Notes under the pieces: generated by a model
Database searches by the model: none
Seen by the model: the letters and a program-made list of their open reading frames with translations, nothing else
What the model was told of the DNA's origin: nothing
Source: Thermoplasmatota archaeon
GTDB taxonomy: Archaea; Thermoplasmatota; Penumbrarchaeia; Penumbrarchaeales; Penumbrarchaeaceae
Direction of reading: 5' to 3'
Length of the DNA stretch: 20,855 nt
NCBI GenBank assembly: GCA_030600725.1
Contig: JAUVLN010000009.1
Coordinates: 1-20,855 of the forward strand
Shown here: piece by piece, positions 1 through 7,192 of the stretch
Layout of the letters: each line of letters begins with the position of its first letter
Numbering within the stretch: position 1 is the first letter of the stretch
Position numbers and translations under genes: made by a program

Positions 1-2
1 CC

Positions 3-305
3 GCTGATCAAGAGGTATCTTTTATACCTATGAGAGATTTTTCTACTTTACATATATCAGAAATAAATTATAAAAATTATATTAATTGGTGGCGTTCCTA
101 TAATAATGTTAAACATAATTTTGGACAATTAGAATTGGCGACTCTAGAAAATGTAATAAATGCATTAGCTTCCGCAGGATTATTATTAAATTATGTAATG
201 GAAGAAGAAAATTCCAATAAATTCGAAAAATCAAAATCTTTACTGTTTAAGGGTATTCACCAATGGAAGTATATTGGACCAGTAATTGTTCGGAATCAAT
301 ATTGA
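3..305 (+). CDS. HEPN-like protein, C-terminal part (5' end outside window)
   Basis: The reading frame is open to the left edge of the window (frame starting at base 3), so the ATG at 30 is probably internal and the gene is truncated by the window. The visible roughly 100 residues contain an Arg-x6-His motif (WWRSYNNVKH, Arg and His in the RX4-6H spacing typical of HEPN domains), followed by a helix-rich segment (ATLENVINALASAGLLL). This order is familiar from HEPN-type proteins, many of which are RNases in toxin-antitoxin, abortive-infection or RNA-processing systems. The catalytic reading is inference, since the N-terminus is not visible. The DNA is much more AT-rich than the genes after 1300, consistent with an acquired gene. 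It ends with TGA 76 bp before the next gene on the same strand. Confidence 0.6.
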   Translation, partial: ADQEVSFIPMRDFSTLHISEINYKNYINWWRSYNNVKHNFGQLELATLENVINALASAGLLLNYVMEEENSNKFEKSKSLLFKGIHQWKYIGPVIVRNQY

Positions 306-380
306 TTAGTTTTTTATTCCACCCACCTCTCCCTCATAAGAGGTTTATGATAATAATGTCCTGTTGTAATCGGGGGAAGC

Positions 381-1052
381 ATGAGTAAGAAGGAAATACT
401 TGGATTTTGTTTGGAAATCGACCAACATCACTATTTCTTTCCATTTGCTAAGATAGAAAATAAGAAGTCTGGAGAACAATATCTCATCCCAAATAATCCA
501 CATGGAAATCATTTCTCATTTCATAAAAGTGGGCAAATTCATTTTAAGGATCTAAAAAATAAGAAAAGAATCCCCATTCATAGATCAGATATCACTAATC
601 CAATAATAGAATCGATTGATCAGGTAAAGGATGTCTTCCAAATTATACAAGAAGGAAAAAACGACCCTGATTTGCAGAAAGCTTTATTGATTATTCTCAG
701 ATTTCTTGATTGTATCCATTTTGGTTGTGAAAAAGAGAATTGCATGAATAGAAACGGGATATCATTTGACATTGATTCACTCATTGAATTATTACTTGAT
801 TATTTAAATAATGAAGGAATGTCATTTATTGATGAGGATGAGGATTTGGAAGAAAACAAGAATGATGAAGAAACCATTTTCTATCAGATTTTCAACGATT
901 ATCTTCCTGATGTTTCAGATATACAATGTCCATATTGCAAATCAAGACCATTAATTCATAAATCTCATGGAAAATTCAAAATGAGAACTTGTGAATTTTG
1001 TAAGGGATATGGAATTGATTTTGAAGAAATTGAACATTATATGGTTAAATAA
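381..1052 (+). CDS. Hypothetical protein with C-terminal CxxC...CxxC zinc ribbon
   Basis: A 223-aa protein I do not recognise. The ATG at 381 is preceded by a GGGGGAAG Shine-Dalgarno at good spacing, so the start is well supported. The C-terminal 40 residues form a zinc ribbon with Cys183, Cys186, Cys204 and Cys207. A second cysteine group (Cys111, Cys116, Cys121) lies mid-protein. The N-terminal 70 residues are rich in His and aromatics and look globular. Residues 150-163 are very acidic and probably a linker. There is no signal peptide or membrane segment, so it is likely cytoplasmic, possibly a nucleic-acid or protein-binding factor, but no function can be assigned. It shares the AT-rich composition and strand of the HEPN-like gene before it and may have arrived with it. 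Confidence 0.75.
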   Translation: MSKKEILGFCLEIDQHHYFFPFAKIENKKSGEQYLIPNNPHGNHFSFHKSGQIHFKDLKNKKRIPIHRSDITNPIIESIDQVKDVFQIIQEGKNDPDLQKALLIILRFLDCIHFGCEKENCMNRNGISFDIDSLIELLLDYLNNEGMSFIDEDEDLEENKNDEETIFYQIFNDYLPDVSDIQCPYCKSRPLIHKSHGKFKMRTCEFCKGYGIDFEEIEHYMVK

Positions 1053-1141
1053 ATTTTTATTACCAACTCCCCCCCTTAATTGGAATCATTTATTGATACT
1101 TATTTAAAATGTTCAAGGGTTTTATTGAGATTCGGGGTTTG

Positions 1142-1170
1142 GTTTCCGAATTTCGGACCAAGTCGGAAAC
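1142..1170. repeat. 8-bp inverted repeat
   Basis: GTTTCCGA at 1142-1149 is the exact reverse complement of TCGGAAAC at 1163-1170, with a 13-base spacer. It lies in non-coding DNA just after the drop in AT content. It could be a hairpin, a protein site, or an end of a decayed element. Confidence 0.5.
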
Positions 1171-1193
1171 GTGCAGAGCATTTTATGGATGTG

Positions 1194-1214
1194 TGACCAA
1201 TCCTCGATTGGTCA
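1194..1214. repeat. Compact hairpin, 8-bp stem and 5-base loop
   Basis: TGACCAAT at 1194-1201 pairs exactly with ATTGGTCA at 1207-1214 around a CCTCG loop. Outside the core, GTG and CAC extend the pairing after a two-base bulge. There is no T-run on either side, so an intrinsic terminator is not clear. It may be part of an RNA structure or a transposon remnant. Confidence 0.5.
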
Positions 1215-1280
1215 AACACAACGGAAAGCACTGTTGCCAATTGATCCTAATGATCACGGACCGTAACCATGGAGAAGTGT

Positions 1281-1312
1281 GGATTGATCAACGTATCAGT
1301 GCAGATCAATCC
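1281..1312 (-). terminator. 9-bp hairpin overlapping the mptA stop codon
   Basis: GGATTGATC at 1281-1289 pairs exactly with GATCAATCC at 1304-1312, loop 14 bases. The mptA TGA (complement of 1306-1308) lies inside the distal arm. The position suggests 3'-end formation or mRNA protection for the prs-mptA operon. There is no obvious U-tract after it, so the terminator call is tentative. Confidence 0.35.
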
Positions 1313-2235
1313 CTATCAAACCTGCTTCCTTCCCTCAGCTCGCCAAGGGTCCCTATCCTCTCCGCGAAGGCGTCGTGTTTATGGATGGATTCCTCGGATG
1401 TGGACCGCACCATGATGGTCATCGTAGGCGGAAGGTCGGGATATCTCTCCAGAAAGGTCGTTATTATATCACGGATGATATCCTCGACGAACTTGGGTTT
1501 CATATGGGCATCCAATACTACCTTTCCCTCTCCCTTCCTCTTGAGTATCTCATAAGTGGGTGATGATAGACACGACTCGATCAAACCTATGAGCTCCTCG
1601 GCCTCAATATTTATCTCATCCCTGCACTCCAGTTTCAGGAAGGCGATATTGCGCTGATTGTGCGTTGGCACCGGGATCTGGTCCAGGATATCCACATCCG
1701 ATCCGGAATACCCCCTTGACCTGAGGTCATCCTTGAGCATCGCCCGCACGGTCTCCATCGCGCAGGGGCAGGTGCTCATCCCCGAGACCTCCACACCGAT
1801 GGACCTCATGGGTTTCTCATCACCCCTCCGGATCCTGGCACTGGCGAATATGGTGTAGTTCTCCACGGCGTTCCTTCCGTCGGGGGACCTCTTCTCCATG
1901 AAATAGTCCGCCTTCAGCTCCACATCTGCGTATTTGGCGTATTCGTGAGATTTCAACAGCTCAATGGCGATCCTCTCGACGAGGCCCTCCAGGGACTGGT
2001 TCTCCATGCCGATCACCATGTCGATGGCCCTGTTTATGACCTCCACATGCCTGGACATGTGGCTTCCCTTCTGATCGGCGGGAAGGTCCACGGAGATATC
2101 GAAGGTGGGTACAAGATGCACCTCCCTCCCCGGCCTTGCTATCTTCACCTCCCTTCTTATCCCCCTCATACCCACTCTACTTATCTTGAACCCCCCGGAG
2201 ACGGAGCTTCCCTGAACATCCGGATATTCCCTCAT
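1306..2235 (-). CDS. mptA: GTP cyclohydrolase MptA (FolE2/GCYH-IB superfamily)
   Basis: A 309-aa cytosolic enzyme. MptA uses a divalent metal (Fe2+ in characterised archaeal enzymes) to convert GTP to 7,8-dihydroneopterin 2',3'-cyclic phosphate, the first pterin step toward tetrahydromethanopterin. Visible family marks are KGSHMSRH near residues 56-63, STCPCAMET near 154-162 with Cys156 and Cys158, the IPVPTHNQRN segment with His192, and DAHMKPKFVED with His244. These match the metal-site Cys/His pattern of FolE2-type cyclohydrolases. The bacterial FolE2 reaction is the alternative; the archaeal setting favours MptA. The start is fixed by GAGGTG five bases upstream, which overlaps the stop codon of prs; only 9 bp separate the genes, so they are co-transcribed and probably translationally coupled. 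Confidence 0.93.
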   Translation of the reverse strand: MREYPDVQGSSVSGGFKISRVGMRGIRREVKIARPGREVHLVPTFDISVDLPADQKGSHMSRHVEVINRAIDMVIGMENQSLEGLVERIAIELLKSHEYAKYADVELKADYFMEKRSPDGRNAVENYTIFASARIRRGDEKPMRSIGVEVSGMSTCPCAMETVRAMLKDDLRSRGYSGSDVDILDQIPVPTHNQRNIAFLKLECRDEINIEAEELIGLIESCLSSPTYEILKRKGEGKVVLDAHMKPKFVEDIIRDIITTFLERYPDLPPTMTIMVRSTSEESIHKHDAFAERIGTLGELREGSRFDRD

Positions 2236-2244
2236 CTCAACACC

Positions 2245-3099
2245 TCATTTCAATAAAGCCCCTGCGATCGCCTCGGCTGCAGATATCCTCGAAGTTGGGT
2301 TCTCTATGGTATCCGTCGAGTATAGGCCGTCCAGATACGGCTCAAGCCTCTCCAGTCCCCCACCTGTAAAAAGTCCGTGTGCACAGCAGGCGAATACCGA
2401 TCCGGCACCCTGGTCCTTCAGTGCCTGGGAGGCCCTCATGATCGTTCCTCCCGTAGCGATAATGTCGTCTATGATGCAGACCCTCTTCCCTTCGACATCA
2501 AGGTCCTTCGGCGCCATGCTGACCGTGCGGCCGTCCAACCTCTTCTTCTCCAGGTTCGTGTAGTCGCATCCGGCCGCTTCCGCAGCCTGCCGGGCATATT
2601 CCACAGCCCCCTTGTCCGGGGCGAGGACATACCGGATATCATGCTGTTTCATGAACTCCCCGATCTGAGGCATGACCGATACGTGAAGACATCGTTCATC
2701 CGTGAACTCCCGTGTGATGGCCTCCTTGTGAAGGTTTACACACACAACGCGGTCGCATGACAGCTGGATATGCCTGGCCATCGTCCTTGCTGTGAAGGAT
2801 TCCCCCTCCTTGAAGACCCGGTCCTGCCTTGCATATCCGTAATATGGTATTACCCCGGTGACGGATCCAGCGCCCAGGTCCCGTGCAAGCCGGGTCAGTA
2901 TGAGGAACTCGACAGCATTGTGGTCCGGGTACGTGGATTGGACAACGCACACGTCCTCTCCGGAGATATCATCGACTATCCTGGCGTAGAGTTCACCATC
3001 CGGAAACCTGCGGATCTCCGCCTCCGCGATCGGGGCCCCCATTATATCCGACAGATGTCTCGAGAGGTTCGGATTTGAACTGCCTGAGATGAGCTTCAT
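2245..3099 (-). CDS. prs: Ribose-phosphate pyrophosphokinase (PRPP synthase)
   Basis: A 284-aa enzyme making PRPP from ribose 5-phosphate and ATP, the precursor for purines, pyrimidines, histidine and NAD. Visible motifs are RRFPDGE at 30-36, the ATP-binding PYYGYARQDR at 85-94, His124 in VNLHKEAI, the flexible-loop KKR at 185-187, and the PRPP/ribose-phosphate loop VCIIDDIIATGGT at 207-219. The length is that of the shorter archaeal form; bacterial enzymes are about 310-315 aa. The family usually has Asp-Leu-His where this protein has Asn-Leu-His before the ATP-binding His, a minor change. GGGAG lies a few bases before the ATG, and a TATA box lies about 40 bp upstream. It leads a two-gene operon with mptA. 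Confidence 0.95.
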   Translation of the reverse strand: MKLISGSSNPNLSRHLSDIMGAPIAEAEIRRFPDGELYARIVDDISGEDVCVVQSTYPDHNAVEFLILTRLARDLGAGSVTGVIPYYGYARQDRVFKEGESFTARTMARHIQLSCDRVVCVNLHKEAITREFTDERCLHVSVMPQIGEFMKQHDIRYVLAPDKGAVEYARQAAEAAGCDYTNLEKKRLDGRTVSMAPKDLDVEGKRVCIIDDIIATGGTIMRASQALKDQGAGSVFACCAHGLFTGGGLERLEPYLDGLYSTDTIENPTSRISAAEAIAGALLK

Positions 3100-3133
3100 C
3101 GGTCTCCCTGTGATGGTGGAGAATATCCTGATT

Positions 3134-3143
3134 GATATATGTT
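3134..3143 (-). promoter_or_regulatory. TATA box of the prs-mptA operon
   Basis: On the minus strand the sequence reads AACATATATCA about 35-45 bp before the prs ATG. This would put transcription start near 3110, with a short leader carrying the GGGAG ribosome site. No other TATA-like element lies between prs and the upstream membrane protein gene. Confidence 0.5.
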
Positions 3144-3176
3144 TTCATCCGTGTGGACGCGGCCGGTTCGATCTGT

Positions 3177-3596
3177 TCAGGCCGGCTCCTGTCCGAGGGC
3201 CTTGTAAACATATTCGCTCACGAAAGGCATCTCCCAGCATTCGCCGGAATTCGTTTTCACCAATGCGATTATGGTCAGTACGATCCAAACGAAGAAGTAG
3301 ATATAATTCAGGCCCGGGATCATCAGGGGCAACGTTATGAAGAACTGTTGCACGGCCTGAAAGACGACCATGTCCCTCTCGGCCCCTTTCTCCCATTTCT
3401 CCATACCGATCATCGCGATAAATGCCCCCAAAGACGTAAGGTTGGCATAGAGCATCCATCTGGAGGTCTTCTCATCCTCTGTGGTTCTGAATGTTGTTTT
3501 TTCCTTTGTCTCCTCGCCCTCCTCTTCCTCATCCGAGTGGACACCTTCCTCTTCCTCTTTCTCTTCTTCCTCGACATCCGTTTTTTCTTCTTCCAT
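3177..3596 (-). CDS. DUF4870-like membrane protein with acidic N-terminal region
   Basis: A 139-aa protein from the ATG at 3596, preferred over an in-frame ATG at 3638 because GTGGGGGA precedes it and the likely TATA box (3644-3654) sits just upstream of the longer start. Residues 1-33 are dominated by Glu with few other residues, so probably disordered and cytoplasmic. About three hydrophobic segments follow (roughly residues 49-65, 76-96 and 97-114 of the short form), as in small DUF4870/Tic20-like membrane proteins. The function of this family is unknown. A similar three-helix small protein lies on the other side of enolase (5055-5366). The stop lies 77 bp before prs, which has its own promoter. 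Confidence 0.7.
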   Translation of the reverse strand: MEEEKTDVEEEEKEEEEGVHSDEEEEGEETKEKTTFRTTEDEKTSRWMLYANLTSLGAFIAMIGMEKWEKGAERDMVVFQAVQQFFITLPLMIPGLNYIYFFVWIVLTIIALVKTNSGECWEMPFVSEYVYKALGQEPA

Positions 3597-3643
3597 CGGT
3601 TTTCCCCCACATATGATCTGATCCTTGATATGAACCATTCTAT

Positions 3644-3654
3644 GATTATATATC
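3644..3654 (-). promoter_or_regulatory. TATA box for the acidic membrane protein gene
   Basis: The minus strand reads AGATATATAATC. Transcription start would fall near 3620, between the two candidate ATGs, which supports the shorter start at 3596. Confidence 0.5.
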
Positions 3655-3705
3655 TCTTCTCTCGCTTTCTTAATTGATCCTATGGTTTCGGGCTTTCTAT
3701 ATCGG

Positions 3706-4905
3706 CTAAAGCTCTTCCTCGATCCTTATCAGCTCGTTGAGCTTGGCGATCCTCTCCCCCGATACGGCCCCGGTCTTGATTGCGATCGATCCGAAGGCGA
3801 CGCCCAGGTGTGAGATGGCCGTATCCGTCGTCTCCCCGCTCCTGTGGGATATAACGGTGTGATATCCCTCCTCCTTTGCAAGCCTTACGGCGTTCATCGT
3901 TCCCGTCAGCGTGCCGATCTGATTGGGCTTGATCAGTATGGCGTTGCAGGCGCCCATCTCCACTCCCTTTTCAAGCCTCTCCTCGTTGGTCACGAAGAGG
4001 TCGTCCCCTATCACCAGACACTTCTCACCGATCTCCTCTGTCAGGGATACGTATCCCTCGAAATCCTCCTCGTAGAGCGGATCCTCAACCGAGAATAGAT
4101 CGTATTCATCCACAAGTTCTCCCACATAGGCGATCTGCCCGTCTATATCCAGCGTTTTGTCCTTGTAAACGTACTTGCCGTCCTTGTAGAAGGACGATGC
4201 TGCGAAGTCAAGGCCCGGCTGGATGTCAAAACCGACCTCATCGCCAACCTCATCGCAGGCCTGTTTAACTATCTCCATCGCCTCGTCATTTGTGATCGGC
4301 GCCACCCAGGCCCCCTCGTCCCCCTTTCCCAGCGCTGCCTTTGGATACCTCTTCTTCAGTATCTGTGAGACCCTCTTGTGGGTTTGGGCACCCGCGAAAA
4401 CAGACTCCTGGAAAGTCTCCCCCTGGGAGATCACAAGAAACTCCTGGATATCCGTTCCGCCTATTGCGTGTTGTCCCCCGCCAATTACATTCCCCATGGG
4501 ATAGGGCAGCGTCTCGGGTAGCATACCCCCGATGTACCGATACAGCGGTATCCCCAGAGTATCGGTGGCTGCCTTTGCAACGGCGAGGGATAGGCCCACG
4601 GCGAGGTTCCCGCCGATCCTCTCGAAGTTGCCGGTCCCATCTAGATCTGCGAGGAGCAGGTCCAGGTCCTCCTGATCGAAGAGGCTGATCCCCACCACCT
4701 GTGGGATGATCTCGCTCTCGAACAGCTCTATCGCCTTATCAATCCCCTCCTTGGGGATCGCCTGTGCCTCGTGGATCCCCGTGCTGGCCCCGGAGGGGGA
4801 CGCGAACCTTCCGAACCCCTCCTCCCCGTACACATCTATCTCCACCGTTGGGTTCCCACGGCTGTCAAGTATCTTCCTTATGAATATATCCTCGATCTCC
4901 GACAT
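3706..4905 (-). CDS. eno: Enolase (phosphopyruvate hydratase)
   Basis: A 399-aa glycolytic/gluconeogenic enzyme interconverting 2-phosphoglycerate and phosphoenolpyruvate with Mg2+. All main motifs are present: ILDSRGNPTVE at 12-22, the mobile SGAST loop at 38-42, QEF with Glu155, GDEGAW with Glu198 (the catalytic acid position), metal ligands Asp228, Glu274 (SVEDPL) and Asp301 (GDDLFVTN), catalytic Lys326 in LIKPNQ, and His354 in SHRSGETTDT. The substrate-loop motif that usually reads HAxN is QHAIGG here. It is slightly shorter than the usual 410-430 aa. A GTG three codons upstream is possible, but the TATA box at 4937-4951 predicts transcription start near 4915, so the ATG at 4905 on a nearly leaderless mRNA is preferred. 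Confidence 0.95.
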   Translation of the reverse strand: MSEIEDIFIRKILDSRGNPTVEIDVYGEEGFGRFASPSGASTGIHEAQAIPKEGIDKAIELFESEIIPQVVGISLFDQEDLDLLLADLDGTGNFERIGGNLAVGLSLAVAKAATDTLGIPLYRYIGGMLPETLPYPMGNVIGGGQHAIGGTDIQEFLVISQGETFQESVFAGAQTHKRVSQILKKRYPKAALGKGDEGAWVAPITNDEAMEIVKQACDEVGDEVGFDIQPGLDFAASSFYKDGKYVYKDKTLDIDGQIAYVGELVDEYDLFSVEDPLYEEDFEGYVSLTEEIGEKCLVIGDDLFVTNEERLEKGVEMGACNAILIKPNQIGTLTGTMNAVRLAKEEGYHTVISHRSGETTDTAISHLGVAFGSIAIKTGAVSGERIAKLNELIRIEEEL

Positions 4906-4936
4906 ATCTACCACTCAGAAAAGCTATGGCGGGATG

Positions 4937-4951
4937 GATAAAAAGGCTTTC
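4937..4951 (-). promoter_or_regulatory. BRE/TATA promoter core of enolase
   Basis: The minus strand reads GAAAGCCTTTTTATC, purine-rich BRE followed by a TATA element, 32 bp before the preferred enolase ATG. The identical 15 bases occur before the two-CW gene at 8366-8380, which makes the promoter call more than a match to a loose consensus. Confidence 0.6.
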
Positions 4952-5009
4952 GTACATTGATGGATGATGACTATTCATCATGTATCATCTAAAAATCAGT
5001 ATGAAAAAT

Positions 5010-5035
5010 GGGGTAGGAACATAAGAACCTACCCC
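5010..5035 (-). terminator. Hairpin terminator after the small membrane protein gene
   Basis: GGGGTAGG at 5010-5017 pairs exactly with CCTACCCC at 5028-5035 (8-bp stem, 10-base loop). On the minus strand the stem is followed by ATTTTTC. It lies 20 bp after the stop of the 5055-5366 gene and before the enolase promoter, insulating the two. Confidence 0.6.
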
Positions 5036-5054
5036 TGTTGTTCAGAAATATCCC

Positions 5055-5366
5055 TTATCCGCCCTTGGCCTTCTTCACGGCCCATTCACCAATGAGTGGG
5101 GAAACCCAGACCTTTCCGGTGATCGCCATTATGAATCCCACGACAAGCATGATAAAACTGATTAATGCGATGATCCATCCCAATATGGGTATGACACTAA
5201 AGAAGCAACCAATTCCCCAAAGGAGTGACTGCCAGAATATGGTAGCCATCTGCTCATCCTCATCCTTCTTTCCAGTGGCGATCAGGATGATCGCTCCGAG
5301 TATCCCCAGCCATCCAAGGATGGCCATGACCTTATTATCCTCATTTTTTATCGGTTCAGATCCCAT
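5055..5366 (-). CDS. Small three-helix membrane protein, DUF4870-like
   Basis: A 103-aa integral membrane protein. Hydrophobic stretches at about 13-30, 42-58 and 60-86 are separated by a charged loop (GKKDEDEQ, about 32-39) and followed by a basic tail. The pattern (GWLGILGAII, then polar loop, then FWQSLLWGIG, then IPILGWII) resembles DUF4870-type proteins, whose role is unknown. GGAGGAAGG just before the ATG is a very strong ribosome site. It is monocistronic, with a terminator hairpin after the stop and a divergent operon upstream. It looks like a distant relative of the protein at 3177-3596, but without the acidic N-terminus. Confidence 0.75.
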   Translation of the reverse strand: MGSEPIKNEDNKVMAILGWLGILGAIILIATGKKDEDEQMATIFWQSLLWGIGCFFSVIPILGWIIALISFIMLVVGFIMAITGKVWVSPLIGEWAVKKAKGG

Positions 5367-5389
5367 CTTTCCTTCCTCCTATGCATTAA

Positions 5390-5404
5390 AATAAGCGGCT
5401 TATT
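5390..5404. promoter_or_regulatory. Palindrome overlapping the promoter of the small membrane protein gene
   Basis: AATAAG at 5390-5395 and CTTATT at 5399-5404 form an inverted repeat with a CGG centre, next to a TTATTTTAA TATA-like run on the minus strand. It lies 24-38 bp before the ATG of the 5055-5366 gene. It could be an operator or only an AT-rich promoter element. Confidence 0.3.
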
Positions 5405-5535
5405 GCCCCCGCCATGGAATGTTGGACTTGGATATATATAATTATCGTAGAGGTCTGGAAAAATACCCATTTCCATATATAAGAAAATCATCGATTTTGA
5501 ATTGGTTCAGGTATATATCAGATCATTCGATCATA

Positions 5536-5559
5536 CCCAATCCATTGGGATTATTTTAT
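5536..5559 (+). promoter_or_regulatory. Promoter with upstream palindrome, mazG-hutI operon
   Basis: CCCAATCCATTGGG at 5536-5549 is a perfect 6+2+6 palindrome lying directly against a TTATTTTATC TATA-like box (about 5551-5560). The spacing predicts transcription start within a few bases of the ATG at 5585, hence a leaderless message, which explains the lack of a close Shine-Dalgarno. The palindrome is well placed as a regulator or BRE-region binding site. Confidence 0.45.
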
Positions 5560-5584
5560 CATCAAAGAGGGAGATATCCGGCAG

Positions 5585-5938
5585 ATGGACGAAGATACAT
5601 ATATCTCCACATTGAAAGGGGAGACAGCCCGTTTTGCCAGGGAAAGGGATTGGGAAAAGTTCCACAATCCGAAGGACCTCTCCATGGCCCTTGCCGTCGA
5701 GGCCTCAGAGCTTATGGACCTCTATCTGTGGGACCGGGAGCCCGACAGGGAGGCACTAGAGGATGAGCTAGGGGATGTCCTGCACTTCCTTCTTGAGATG
5801 TCCAACGCCACGGGGGTCGACCTCTCGGAGGCCTTCTGGAAGAAGCAGGGGAAGAACGAGATCAAGTACCCCGCGGACCTCGTCCGGGGACGGGCGGACA
5901 AATACTCCAGTTACAAACATAACCGGGAGGGACGATGA
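5585..5938 (+). CDS. MazG-like nucleotide pyrophosphohydrolase
   Basis: A 117-aa single-domain all-alpha NTP pyrophosphohydrolase of the MazG/RS21-C6 type, which hydrolyses (often non-canonical) NTPs to NMP and PPi. The metal-binding EXXE...EXXD pattern is seen as Glu39/Glu42 (VEASEL) and Glu61/Asp64 (ELGDVL). The conserved basic/aromatic start (WEKFHNPKDLSMAL) and the C-terminal NEIKYPADLVRGRADKY are typical of RS21-C6-like proteins. It is the first gene of a plus-strand operon and its TGA overlaps the start of hutI in an ATGATG junction, indicating translational coupling. The start at 5585 has only a distant GGGAG but sits right after the predicted transcription start. Confidence 0.9.
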   Translation: MDEDTYISTLKGETARFARERDWEKFHNPKDLSMALAVEASELMDLYLWDREPDREALEDELGDVLHFLLEMSNATGVDLSEAFWKKQGKNEIKYPADLVRGRADKYSSYKHNREGR

Positions 5939-7191
5939 TGGCAGATGAGATGATCCTTCACAATATCGGAAAACTGATCACCTTTCCCGGTGAGGGGCCC
6001 GTCCCCGGGGGATCCATGAACGAACCATTGATAATAGAAGATGCTGCGGTTACGATCGGCGAGGGAAAAATAACCGGAGTGGGGCCCGGCAAGGATATCT
6101 GGGATCAGGCAGACCTGTCGAAGGATGCGGAATGTATCGACTGCAACGGAAAGTGCGTGGTACCCGGTTTCGTGGACCCGCACACACATCTGGTCTTCGG
6201 CGGCTCCAGGGAGTTCGAACTCGGGATGAAACTGGGAGGCGCCTCATATCTGGACATACTGAATGCAGGGGGCGGCATACTCAGGACCATGAAGGATACA
6301 AGGGCCCTCACTGTGGAACAGCTGGTAGAGCAGATGGACCGTCGGATGAACAAGATGATGATATACGGCACAACCACCGTGGAGATCAAATCCGGATACG
6401 GCCTCGACGTCGACACCGAGTTAAGGCTCCTGGAGGCGATCGGGGCATCCAACCATCCGATGGACCGCGTCGCCACGTTTCTGGGCCCCCACGCCATCCC
6501 ACCTGAATACAGGTACGACCCGGATGGATTCCTCGACCTGATGATCTCCATGCTTCCGCAGATCAGCAGATCGGGCCTGGCGGAGTATGCGGACATCTTC
6601 TGCGAGAGGAACGTATTCGACCTGGAACAGTCAAGGAGGTTCCTCACCGCGGCGAAGGAGGCGGGCCTGAAGCTGAAGATCCACTCGGATGAGATCGCAA
6701 ACCTGGGAGGCACTAGTATGGGGGCAGAGCTAGGAGCTGTTTCCGCGGACCATCTTCTCGTATCCAACGATAAGGACCTTGAGGCCATGAGGAAGAACGG
6801 CACCATCCCCGTCCTCCTCCCGGGAACCCTCATGACCATATTCGAAGACCGCATCCCGAGGGCGATAGAAATGATGGAGATGGGGCTTCCGGTGGCACTC
6901 GCCACCGATCTCAATCCCAACTGCATGGTGGAGTCGCTCCAGCTCATCCAGGCCCTTGCATGTTACAGGCTGAGGATGACCCCGAATCAGGTCCTTGCCG
7001 CCACAACGGCCAACAGCGCCGCAGCGATCGGTATGGGGGACAGGAAGGGGAGGATCAAAGAGGGTTACGACGCGGATATCCTCATCCTCAAAGAGGGATC
7101 CTTCGATCACGTGGTCTACAACTTCGGGGTGAACCACGTGGACACGGTTATCAAGGGCGGGAATGTGATCAACAGAGACATAGGGTGGTGA
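5935..7191 (+). CDS. hutI: Imidazolonepropionase
   Basis: A 418-aa amidohydrolase-superfamily enzyme that opens 4-imidazolone-5-propionate to N-formimino-L-glutamate in histidine degradation. Diagnostic segments are PGFVDPHTHLVFGG (metal ligands His83 and His85), the HutI-specific GTTTVEIKSGYGL near 145-157, KIHSDEI with His250 and Glu253, SADHLL with His273, and ATDLNPNC with Asp325. The length fits the family. Two ATGs are adjacent (5935 and 5938); either start gives essentially the same protein. No hutH, hutU or formiminoglutamate-processing gene is in the window, so the rest of the pathway must be elsewhere or this enzyme serves another imidazolone substrate. It overlaps the MazG gene and is followed directly by the nitroreductase gene. 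Confidence 0.93.
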   Translation: MMADEMILHNIGKLITFPGEGPVPGGSMNEPLIIEDAAVTIGEGKITGVGPGKDIWDQADLSKDAECIDCNGKCVVPGFVDPHTHLVFGGSREFELGMKLGGASYLDILNAGGGILRTMKDTRALTVEQLVEQMDRRMNKMMIYGTTTVEIKSGYGLDVDTELRLLEAIGASNHPMDRVATFLGPHAIPPEYRYDPDGFLDLMISMLPQISRSGLAEYADIFCERNVFDLEQSRRFLTAAKEAGLKLKIHSDEIANLGGTSMGAELGAVSADHLLVSNDKDLEAMRKNGTIPVLLPGTLMTIFEDRIPRAIEMMEMGLPVALATDLNPNCMVESLQLIQALACYRLRMTPNQVLAATTANSAAAIGMGDRKGRIKEGYDADILILKEGSFDHVVYNFGVNHVDTVIKGGNVINRDIGW

Positions 7192-7192
7192 C

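Larger units (their letters stand above)
1053..1305. other. Gene-free segment at a composition boundary, with inverted repeats
   Basis: No convincing coding region lies between the zinc-ribbon gene and the end of mptA. Base composition changes from AT-rich to GC-rich near 1080-1130. The segment holds perfect inverted repeats at 1142-1149/1163-1170 and 1194-1201/1207-1214; a third at 1281-1289/1304-1312 overlaps the mptA stop codon. These are listed separately. Confidence 0.6.

Noticed and set aside
1109..1555. Plus-strand frame of 148 codons across the mptA 3' end
   Set aside because: Most of it is antisense to mptA, which has full family motifs; the free part lies in the inverted-repeat region and shows no recognisable protein.
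5419..5766. Plus-strand frame overlapping the start of the MazG-like gene
   Set aside because: It runs out of frame through the conserved MazG motifs and has no ribosome site; promoter elements lie inside it.
6105..6947. 280-codon minus-strand frame opposite hutI
   Set aside because: Ser/Pro/Arg-rich composition of an antisense shadow in GC-rich DNA; hutI on the plus strand has all catalytic motifs.
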